Assembly: GCA_045586925.1 (NCBI GenBank)
Contig: JAZNBG010000013.1
Location: 61,180-125,179 of the forward strand
Length of the DNA stretch: 64,000 nucleotides
Source of the DNA: SIG440 sp045586925
GTDB taxonomy: Bacteria > Bacillota > Clostridia > Monoglobales > Monoglobaceae
Reading direction: 5' to 3'
A program made the position numbers and the translations under genes. Each line of letters opens with the position of its first letter. Positions within the stretch are counted from its first letter, which is position 1. Below are positions 33,605 through 39,905 of the stretch, piece after piece. The notes beneath the pieces are model-generated. The model was not told where the DNA came from. It saw only the letters and a list, made by a program, of their open reading frames with translations, and did no database searches.

Positions 33605-34732
33605 CTACTTCCTTTTTATATTATTTTTATAAATTATTTCCTTTGCAATTTGGTTAAAGCCTTCTCCGCAGGCGTCTAAAAACTCTCTGTATCCGCAATG
33701 TGAATTTTCACGAAAGCTGCATATCTCCTTTTGCATACGTTTGCAATTTCCGCCGCAAAAAGAAATATAGCGACATCCATTGCAAAGCTGTGGCTGTATG
33801 TGCGGTCGGCTCATAAATTTTTGCACACCGTCACTGTTCAACAGTTGTGCAATACTATGTTTCTTTAAATTTCCCAGCTTGTATTGGTCAAGGCAATAAA
33901 AATCACAAGGGTAAACACTTGCATCTGCTTCTACAACAAACTGCGGCTGACATATGCCGTTCATTCCACAGGAGGTTGGTCTGCCAAGGACGATAAGATT
34001 TACAATGTCCTCAAACAGCTTTATGCTTATGTATCTGCCTTGCCTGTATGCATCATACCAAAGCCTGAAAAGTTGAATGTAAAAGGAGGCAAATCGCCTT
34101 GGCGATAATTCATAGGATGAACTTATGCTGTCATCCAATTCGCCCAGACAGGGGGTAAATTGAACATATTTAATACTTAACTCCAAAAGCTTGTTCCATA
34201 CCTTTTGGGGAAATCTTGCAATCTGGTTTGTCAGGGTGCACAAAACATTGTATTCTACCCCATGTTTTTCCAACAGATTAATGCCGCTTAGAACACGCTT
34301 ATAAGTATCCATTCCTTGTGCATCAAGTCGCACCGCATCGTGACATTCGGGCAGAATATCGAGGGATACGCCCACCAGAAAATGGTTTTCCTTTAAAAAA
34401 CTGCACCATTCCCTGTCAAGTAAAATTCCGTTTGTCTGCAGTGCATACGACACTTTTATGTCTTTTTTCCATCCTTGCACAGTATGTATAAACTCTCTGA
34501 AATAAGGCAGTCCTGCAAGGGTAGGCTCGCCGCCCTGAAATATAAACCTGACACTGTCGCCGTCGTCAAATTCTTCTTCGACCCGTTTCAGTAGCAGTTC
34601 TCGTATCTCATTGGTCATAATACCGCAGGATTTGATTTCTCGGTTGTTTGCAACATCCGCATAAAAGCAGTATTTGCACCGCATATTACAAAGAGAGGAT
34701 GCCGGTTTAATCATAATATTCAAGCTTTTCAT
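33605..34732 (-). CDS. Anaerobic sulfatase-maturating enzyme (radical SAM/SPASM)
   Basis: A 375-residue radical-SAM enzyme that oxidises the active-site Cys of the sulfatase to formylglycine without oxygen. The cluster motif is Cys15-x3-Cys19-x2-Cys22 (SLCNMRCKYC), followed by the GGEPTL motif. The C-terminal SPASM region carries the expected cysteines (CGMNGICQPQFVVEADASVY, YPCDFYC, LCNGCRYISFCGGNC) for two auxiliary 4Fe-4S clusters. It lies 6 bases upstream of the sulfatase on the same strand, so the pair is co-transcribed and functionally matched. The ribosome site is weak (GAGTTGAT). Confidence 0.93.
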   Translation of the reverse strand: MKSLNIMIKPASSLCNMRCKYCFYADVANNREIKSCGIMTNEIRELLLKRVEEEFDDGDSVRFIFQGGEPTLAGLPYFREFIHTVQGWKKDIKVSYALQTNGILLDREWCSFLKENHFLVGVSLDILPECHDAVRLDAQGMDTYKRVLSGINLLEKHGVEYNVLCTLTNQIARFPQKVWNKLLELSIKYVQFTPCLGELDDSISSSYELSPRRFASFYIQLFRLWYDAYRQGRYISIKLFEDIVNLIVLGRPTSCGMNGICQPQFVVEADASVYPCDFYCLDQYKLGNLKKHSIAQLLNSDGVQKFMSRPHIQPQLCNGCRYISFCGGNCKRMQKEICSFRENSHCGYREFLDACGEGFNQIAKEIIYKNNIKRK

Positions 34733-34760
34733 ATTATATCAACTCAGTTCTTTAATTTTC

Positions 34761-35549
34761 TCAAGACTTCGTTAAAAACTCATAAAGCTCTTTTATGTTC
34801 TGCAAAATGAACGTAGGCTTTATATCGCTTCTTTCAACATCCTGCATTGTTCCCTCACCGCTTAACACAAAAAGGGACGAAACCCCTGCATTTACGCCAC
34901 AGGCAATGTCTGTATATAATCTGTCGCCGATTATAACAGTTTCTTCAGGGCCGAAGCCTGTTTTTTTCATTGCAAGGTACACCATATCGGGCCTTGGTTT
35001 TCCTATAACATATGGCCGCTTTTTTGTGGCGTTGTATATCATATCGGCAATACTGCCGCAATCAGGAACACTTCCGTACCAGGTAGGACAAACATAATCA
35101 GGATTTGTTGCAACGTAATCAATCTCACGATTTAATAAAATGCACGCATCCTCTAATTTTTGAAAGGTAAGCTCGGTATCAAAGCCTATTAAAAGACAGT
35201 CAATATCATTCTCTACTTTATCCGTTACGGGAAAGTTTTTAAGCTGTTCTTTTAAGGCTTGAGTTCCTAAAACATAGATTTTTTTATGTTGCTTCTTAAG
35301 CAAATATTCTTCTGTTGCGTTTACCGATGTTAAAAAGTCATCCTCGGTTGCCGAAATCCCTAACGAACCCAGCTTTTCAACATACTTTTCAACACTTTTT
35401 GACGAATTGTTAGTCAAAAACATATACCTTCCGCCAACAGCTTTTACATACTCCAAAAAATCAAGTGTGCCGTCAAACAAATCATTGTCAATATAAATTG
35501 TTCCATCCATATCAAGTAAAAAAAGCTTTTTATTCAGTAACTCTTTCAT
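34761..35549 (-). CDS. HAD-superfamily (type IIA, NagD/PGP-like) phosphatase
   Basis: A 262-residue phosphatase. Motif I is LLDMDGTIY with nucleophile Asp13 and acid/base Asp15; FLTNNSSKS is motif II; the IIA cap lies between about 80 and 180; VIGKPRPDM is motif III and IGDRLYTDIACG motif IV. Family members dephosphorylate sugar phosphates, glycerol-3-phosphate or phosphoglycolate. It follows glpP by about 16 bases in the glycerol-phosphate gene set, so glycerol-3-phosphate or a related triose phosphate is a fair guess. The start is ATG 35549 with GGAG 6 bases upstream; the longer frame reads back into glpP. Confidence 0.85.
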   Translation of the reverse strand: MKELLNKKLFLLDMDGTIYIDNDLFDGTLDFLEYVKAVGGRYMFLTNNSSKSVEKYVEKLGSLGISATEDDFLTSVNATEEYLLKKQHKKIYVLGTQALKEQLKNFPVTDKVENDIDCLLIGFDTELTFQKLEDACILLNREIDYVATNPDYVCPTWYGSVPDCGSIADMIYNATKKRPYVIGKPRPDMVYLAMKKTGFGPEETVIIGDRLYTDIACGVNAGVSSLFVLSGEGTMQDVERSDIKPTFILQNIKELYEFLTKS

Positions 35550-35565
35550 AAAAATCTCCATTCCG

Positions 35566-36105
35566 CTATTTATCCCATAATTCCGCCTTGCCTGTTGAAA
35601 CCATAGTGGCTCCTGCCAAAAGCGCCGCATCAACCTCTTCCCCGGTTTCTATAAGCCCACCGGCTATAACAGGCATATCCACACTTTCACATATTCTTTC
35701 TATGACCTTTGCTGACAAAACTCCCGGCATAATTTCTGCCATATCAGGCTTTGTTTTAAAGCTGGATATGGCAGTATCTATTGACTGCGAATCCACAATA
35801 AATGTGCGTTGTACGGTTTTTAAGCCCACATCATTTGCCAGCTTGATTAGCTGCACTCTTGTAGAAATAATTCCGTCCACACCGCATTTCCTGACATATT
35901 TAAGCCCTGCCTTATCCTTGCCTATACCTTCAGCCAAATCAATGTGTATAAAGAAAAGCTTATCATATTTTTGGCATTTTTCAACCTTTTCCTCCAAACT
36001 CTCGATGCTTGGGGATAAATCAAATATAATTCCTACCTTTGATTTCAAGGCCTCCAGGAACGCCTTATCATCTCTTACTGCAGCAATAATTTTATCTTTA
36101 TTCAC
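35566..36105 (-). CDS. glpP: Glycerol-3-phosphate-responsive antiterminator
   Basis: A 179-residue member of the GlpP family. In Bacillus subtilis this protein, when bound to glycerol-3-phosphate, acts on the leader of glpD mRNA to prevent termination. The barrel repeats with phosphate-binding loops are visible (FIHIDLAEGIGKDKAGLKYV about 53-72, DGIISTRVQLIKLA, MPVIAGGLIETGEEV about 144-158, GATMVSTGKAELW at the C-terminus). It is encoded within the operon it probably controls: the leader 39227-39273 carries a strong terminator just as in glpD. Confidence 0.88.
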   Translation of the reverse strand: MNKDKIIAAVRDDKAFLEALKSKVGIIFDLSPSIESLEEKVEKCQKYDKLFFIHIDLAEGIGKDKAGLKYVRKCGVDGIISTRVQLIKLANDVGLKTVQRTFIVDSQSIDTAISSFKTKPDMAEIMPGVLSAKVIERICESVDMPVIAGGLIETGEEVDAALLAGATMVSTGKAELWDK

Positions 36106-36107
36106 TA

Positions 36108-36464
36108 CTAATCTCTCCCAGCTATTTGCGAGGTAACAACAACCTTCACTCCGTTATCAAGTGTATGTATCACGTTTCCTATGTTGCATTCGCTTAAATC
36201 GGGGTGAATGCCGTTGATAACCTTCATATAGTCAAAAATCTTATTCTTCTCAACCGTGCCATCGGTCTTGACAGGAACAATTTCTCCTGTTTTTGTTCTG
36301 ACAGTGGTTGTTATAACTCTTGTTGGATTTGTCATTTCTGTTATAGCATAGCTTTCGCCACGCATGCAGCTATTACCTGTTACAGATTTAATTTTCTCAT
36401 CTTCAATTTCTATTTTCAATTGACAACCCAACGGACAAACAATACAAGTTAATTCCTTATTCAT
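36108..36464 (-). CDS. DUF1667 iron-sulfur-like protein of the glycerol-phosphate cluster
   Basis: A 118-residue small protein with Cys7, Cys10 and Cys14 in TCIVCPLGC and a fourth Cys in GNSCMRG (about 33), a likely 4Fe-4S or metal site. The rest (VITTTVRTKTGEIVPVKTDG) is beta. DUF1667 proteins accompany GlpA-type dehydrogenases and FAD proteins in anaerobes and probably serve as an electron-transfer subunit. The start is ATG 36464 after AAGGAGG; the upstream frame overlaps the FAD gene. The stop abuts glpP by two bases. Confidence 0.85.
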   Translation of the reverse strand: MNKELTCIVCPLGCQLKIEIEDEKIKSVTGNSCMRGESYAITEMTNPTRVITTTVRTKTGEIVPVKTDGTVEKNKIFDYMKVINGIHPDLSECNIGNVIHTLDNGVKVVVTSQIAGRD

Positions 36465-36474
36465 TATATCCTCC

Positions 36475-37725
36475 TTAATCCTTATAGTCAAGAGAAAACA
36501 AAAGCTCTTCACCGGAACTTTTAAGTTTTTCTGCCTTAATTGTAATGGTTTGCATTTCTCCGGGTGCAACCTTTGCTTTTTTCTGACTTAAAATCAGGTT
36601 GTCACCACAATTTACATTTATGGTCACATTTTTATAAATGTCAGCCACCCTGAAGAAAATTTTTACGTCTTTATCTGTATTCGTTATTTTCTGCGGTACT
36701 GTATAACGTATTTTACCATCGGTTTTTATGCTGATATCTCCATTGTGAATTACACCCTCGTTTATATATTTTGCGGCACTTTCACCTGCGATTTCTGCTT
36801 CTTCTGATACAAAGTCTGCCAAATCGTGAACGTGCAAAACATTACCGCAAGCAAAGATTCCGTCAACATCCGTCTGTCTGTCCTGATCAACTACCGCACC
36901 CTTTGTAATACCTGACAATGTAATGTCGGCAGACTTAGAAAGCTCGTTTTCAGGAATAAGACCAACAGACAACAAAAGCGTGTCACACTTAATATACTTT
37001 TGCGTGCCGTCAATTGGCTGCATCTTGTTATCCACCTGCGAAATTGTCACACCTGTGACTCTGGTATCTCCGTGTATTTCGGTGACGGTATGGCTTAACA
37101 TCAGCGGAATATCAAAATCCCTTAAGCATTGCTGAATGTTACGCTCCAATCCACCCGAATACGGCATTACCTCGCATACGGCGTGGACCTTTGCACCCTC
37201 CTGTGTCATACGTCGTGCCATAATAAGACCTATATCCCCCGAGCCAAGGATAACCACATCCTTGCCCGGCATATATCCCATCATATTTACATATTTCTGT
37301 GCTGTTCCGGCACTGAATATCCCTGACGGACGTGTTCCTGCAATATTTAATGCACCCTTGGGCCGTTCACGGCAACCCATTGCCAGTATTATGGCGCGTG
37401 CCTGAATTTGTTCAATACCATTTTTCTTTGAGGTTACTGTAATAACCTTATCTTTAGAAATTTCTGTTACAGTTGTATTGCACTGCACGGCTATTGGCAG
37501 CTCTCTTAATTCTTTTTCGCACTTATAAGCATATTCAGGACCTGTCAGTTCCTGTTTAAATCTGTGCAATCCAAAGCCATTGTGAATACACTGCTGCAAA
37601 ATTCCGCCTAAAGATTTATCTCTTTCCAATATTAAAATATCCTTAACGCCTGCCTTGTACGCACTTGTCGCCGCACACATACCCGCAGGTCCACCACCGA
37701 TTATAACTAAATCTACATTCCGCAT
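36475..37725 (-). CDS. FAD-dependent NAD(P)H oxidoreductase subunit of the GlpA cluster
   Basis: A 416-residue flavoprotein of the pyridine-nucleotide-disulfide type. The FAD loop VIIGGGPAGMCAA is at the N-terminus, ERDKSLGGILQQCIHNGFG supplies a Cys, the NAD loop is VILGSGDIGLIMARR (about 156-170), and GNVLHVHD gives the second FAD motif. The C-terminal 80 residues are a beta domain. With the GlpA-like protein (start/stop overlap of one base) and the DUF1667 protein it forms the usual three-part anaerobic glycerol-3-phosphate dehydrogenase-like complex, probably passing electrons between glycerol-3-phosphate and NAD or a carrier. Confidence 0.85.
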   Translation of the reverse strand: MRNVDLVIIGGGPAGMCAATSAYKAGVKDILILERDKSLGGILQQCIHNGFGLHRFKQELTGPEYAYKCEKELRELPIAVQCNTTVTEISKDKVITVTSKKNGIEQIQARAIILAMGCRERPKGALNIAGTRPSGIFSAGTAQKYVNMMGYMPGKDVVILGSGDIGLIMARRMTQEGAKVHAVCEVMPYSGGLERNIQQCLRDFDIPLMLSHTVTEIHGDTRVTGVTISQVDNKMQPIDGTQKYIKCDTLLLSVGLIPENELSKSADITLSGITKGAVVDQDRQTDVDGIFACGNVLHVHDLADFVSEEAEIAGESAAKYINEGVIHNGDISIKTDGKIRYTVPQKITNTDKDVKIFFRVADIYKNVTINVNCGDNLILSQKKAKVAPGEMQTITIKAEKLKSSGEELLFSLDYKD

Positions 37726-39164
37726 TATTTTGTTCCTTCCTTTGTTTTATTTGTTAAGACATAGGTATTCTTGCCGCTCTTTTTGACTGCTTCTAGCGGA
37801 ACGCCCATTTCATCTGCTAAAAGTTTCATAATATATGGCGAACAAAAACCGCCCTGACATCTGCCCATCTGTGCACGGGTACGGCGCTTTACGCCATCCA
37901 AATCACGAGGCTTGGGGTTTGTACGGATTGCGCTGAGAATTTCACCTTCTGAAATGCCTTCGCAACGACAAATTATATTGCCAAAGGTTGCATCTTTTTT
38001 AATCAGTTCATTTTTCTTTTCAATATCCCAATACCGAAAATGCTTATAGCTTGTACGGGTTTTTTTATAATTTTGCTTTTCCTTTAGTTCAAAGCCGCTT
38101 GTCTTTAGCATATTAATCACATATTCTGCAATAGCAGGTGCTGAAGATAAGCCCGGTGACTCGATTCCCGCAACATTTACAAAATTTTTCTGTGGCATAT
38201 TTATTATAAAGTCACCTGTGTCACCAACCGAACGAAGTCCGCAAAAAGATGTAATTACCATTCTTAAATCTAAATTCTTAACCATATTCTTTGCATTTTC
38301 TGCAACGCTGTCCAGCCCGATTTTTGTTGTCTTTTTATCCGTTTTATCTTCAATATCAACAGATGTGGGGCCAAGCAGCAAATTGTTGTCAACAGTAGGA
38401 GAAACCAATATACCCTTGCCCATTTTTGTAGGAACGGTAAATATAGTATGGCGTGCCATATTGCCGCACTCGCGGTCAAGCAGCATATATTCTCCTCGTC
38501 TTGGATGTATGCTGAACTCTTTTTCGTTTACCATTTCGGATATGGCGTCAGAATACAATCCCGCAGCATTTATTATACATTTGCTGAATATTTTATCGCC
38601 GTCTGTTGAAATAATTTCGTAACCATCGTCATTTCGTTTAATTTCATCAACGCAAAAATCAAGCTTTAACTCTGCGCCGTTGTCCATTGCGTTTCCTATA
38701 CAGCCTTCTGTCAATTCGTATGGGCATATAATAGCGCCTGTGGGTGCATAAAGAGCACAGGTTACATTATCTGCCAGATTGGGTTCCAGTTCTCTTAGTC
38801 TTTTGCCTTCTACTATTTCTAAACCGCTAACCCCGTTTTTCTTTCCGTTTTCTAAAAGTTCAAAAAGTTTTTCCTTATCCTCATCGTTGTAGCCCACAAC
38901 CAATGACCCATTATTTTTATAGCTTACACTCAGTTCGTCACAAATTTCTTTCATCATCCTACTGCCAAGAACATTAAGTTTAGCTTTTAAAGTACCGGCC
39001 TTTGCATCAAAGCCTGCGTGCACAATAGCTGAATTTGCTTTTGTCGCACCCATAGCTATATCAGACTCCTTTTCGACAATACATATCTTACCTTCATAAA
39101 AGGAAAGTAATCTTGCAATCATTCCTCCAACTATTCCGGCTCCAATTACGACCACATCATACAT
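37725..39164 (-). CDS. Glycerol-3-phosphate dehydrogenase-like FAD protein with 2Fe-2S domain (GlpA type)
   Basis: A 479-residue flavoprotein of the GlpA/DAO family, oxidising glycerol-3-phosphate to DHAP by family analogy. The FAD loop VIGAGIVGGMIARLLS is at 5-20, followed by the typical GATKANSAIVHAGF (about 40-53). The C-terminal BFD-type 2Fe-2S domain (about 395-450) has its four cysteines in ICRCEGISEGE and GRCQGGFC. It is the promoter-proximal gene of the operon, with GGAGGG about 9-10 bases before the ATG and a terminator-bearing leader. A related hydroxy acid could be the real substrate, but the nearby GlpP supports glycerol-3-phosphate. Confidence 0.85.
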   Translation of the reverse strand: MYDVVVIGAGIVGGMIARLLSFYEGKICIVEKESDIAMGATKANSAIVHAGFDAKAGTLKAKLNVLGSRMMKEICDELSVSYKNNGSLVVGYNDEDKEKLFELLENGKKNGVSGLEIVEGKRLRELEPNLADNVTCALYAPTGAIICPYELTEGCIGNAMDNGAELKLDFCVDEIKRNDDGYEIISTDGDKIFSKCIINAAGLYSDAISEMVNEKEFSIHPRRGEYMLLDRECGNMARHTIFTVPTKMGKGILVSPTVDNNLLLGPTSVDIEDKTDKKTTKIGLDSVAENAKNMVKNLDLRMVITSFCGLRSVGDTGDFIINMPQKNFVNVAGIESPGLSSAPAIAEYVINMLKTSGFELKEKQNYKKTRTSYKHFRYWDIEKKNELIKKDATFGNIICRCEGISEGEILSAIRTNPKPRDLDGVKRRTRAQMGRCQGGFCSPYIMKLLADEMGVPLEAVKKSGKNTYVLTNKTKEGTK

Positions 39165-39226
39165 TTTAAATATCCCTCCATAGTGTTTTTATGTTCTTTG
39201 TTATTGACGTTTTTTAGGACAATAAC

Positions 39227-39273
39227 AAAAAAGACGCATCAAAATAAGACCAATGTCTTACTTTGATACGTCT
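39227..39273 (-). terminator. Leader terminator of the glp operon, probable GlpP antitermination site
   Basis: On the minus strand a 19 bp stem (39255-39273 with 39232-39250, two G-T type mismatches) with loop ATTG is followed by six T residues. It lies about 22 bases after the -10 box and 63 bases before the first gene. A complete intrinsic terminator inside a leader of an operon that encodes GlpP matches the glpD arrangement of Bacillus. Antitermination here is therefore a strong inference. Confidence 0.8.
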
Positions 39274-39294
39274 CCAAAACTCTGTATCATTTGT

Positions 39295-39322
39295 AGTATA
39301 GCATATTTTCTCAAAAAGTCAA
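39295..39322 (-). promoter_or_regulatory. Promoter of the glycerol-phosphate operon
   Basis: On the minus strand TTGACT (39317-39322) and TATACT (39295-39300) with a 16 bp spacer, upstream of the leader terminator. No cre-like or other operator is obvious. Confidence 0.75.
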
Positions 39323-39343
39323 GACCTTTATTTTAAACATTGA

Positions 39344-39580
39344 CTATGGAATTTTAACAGAATTTTTGTAGCTTGTGGGTGTCATATTGACATATTTTTT
39401 AAAAACGGTTGAAAAATAGTGAGGGTTATCAAAGGCAAGCAAATCAGATATTTGTGTAAAGTTATATCTTTCTTCACGTATCAATTTTTAGCTTCTCGGA
39501 TTTTATTCGATAAATAGTATAAGAAGAAGTTGTGTTGATTAACAGTAAAAAACTCAATTATAGAATATGGCAAAGAACAG
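39344..39580 (-). pseudogene. Relic of an AraC-family gene (C-terminal part, frameshifted)
   Basis: Reading the minus strand to the stop at 39344, the last 44 codons encode LIREERYNFTQISDLLAF and then DNPHYFSTVFKKYVNMTP, the second helix-turn-helix of an AraC protein. One frame away, immediately upstream, is FFTVNQHNFFLYYLSNKIRE, which continues to a stop near 39485. A single-base frameshift at an A5 run joins the two. The first helix-turn-helix and the sensor domain are gone, so this is a dead gene. It lies between the glp promoter and the duplicated ppdK tail. Confidence 0.75.
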
Positions 39581-39631
39581 TACGAGAAAATAAAAAAGCT
39601 TGCATCACGGCATTTGCAAGGCTATTAGCGT

Positions 39632-39668
39632 AAAAAAAGACCTCGTAGAAAATTAATTCTACAAGGTC
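39632..39668 (-). terminator. Terminator of the duplicated ppdK tail
   Basis: GACCTCGTAGAA (39639-39650) and TTCTACAAGGTC (39657-39668) pair with one mismatch, followed on the minus strand by seven T residues (39632-39638). It stands downstream of the relic at 39698-39736 as the true terminator does for ppdK. Confidence 0.8.
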
Positions 39669-39697
39669 GATTTTTTGTTTTAGTTTGCCTTTTGACA

Positions 39698-39736
39698 GTT
39701 TTGACCAGACTATTTCATATCCTTGATAGCTGCCTG
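39698..39736 (-). repeat. Duplicate of the ppdK 3' end
   Basis: Thirty-nine bases match the end of ppdK (39894-39932) at 33 positions. On the minus strand they still read Gln-Ala-Ala-Ile-Lys-Asp-Met-Lys-stop, the last residues of the dikinase. The two copies are 196 bases apart with a hairpin module between them, suggesting a partial tandem duplication or decay of a second ppdK. Confidence 0.7.
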
Positions 39737-39845
39737 CCGAAGTGTTAAGAAAATATGCCTGTGGCATATTTTTAACGAAGGATTGTGAAATGTGAGAACA
39801 TTTCACTGATAAGGAGAAAACATCGAAGATGTTTTAACTATGGCA
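39737..39845. repeat. Hairpin module related to the MITE-like element
   Basis: AAAATATGCC/GGCATATTTT, GTGAAATG/CATTTCAC and AAAACATC/GATGTTTT hairpins in a row. The order GTTAAGA - ATATGCC - GGCATAT - AGGATTG - AAATG - CATTT is the same as in 9824-9895 of copy A. It has apparently inserted between the ppdK stop and the duplicated tail. Confidence 0.6.
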
Positions 39846-39856
39846 CAAGCGGCAAC

Positions 39857-39890
39857 GAAAAAAGAGGACTACTTTTCAGTAATCCTCTTT
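39857..39890 (-). terminator. Terminator of ppdK
   Basis: AAAGAGGA (39861-39868) and TCCTCTTT (39883-39890) with additional ACT/AGT pairing inside, 16 bases after the stop; on the minus strand it ends in TTTCG preceded by the T-rich stem. It is the functional counterpart of the terminator at 39632. Confidence 0.75.
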
Positions 39891-39905
39891 AGCGTTTTAA
39901 CCGGA

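Noticed and set aside
35588..36136. 182-codon open frame antisense to glpP
   Set aside because: GlpP matches its family along its full length; the other strand shows only a Ser/Ile-rich shadow.
39558..39806. 82-codon minus-strand frame covering the ppdK tail duplicate
   Set aside because: The frame is not that of ppdK and crosses a terminator; the duplicated tail in the correct frame is the real signal.
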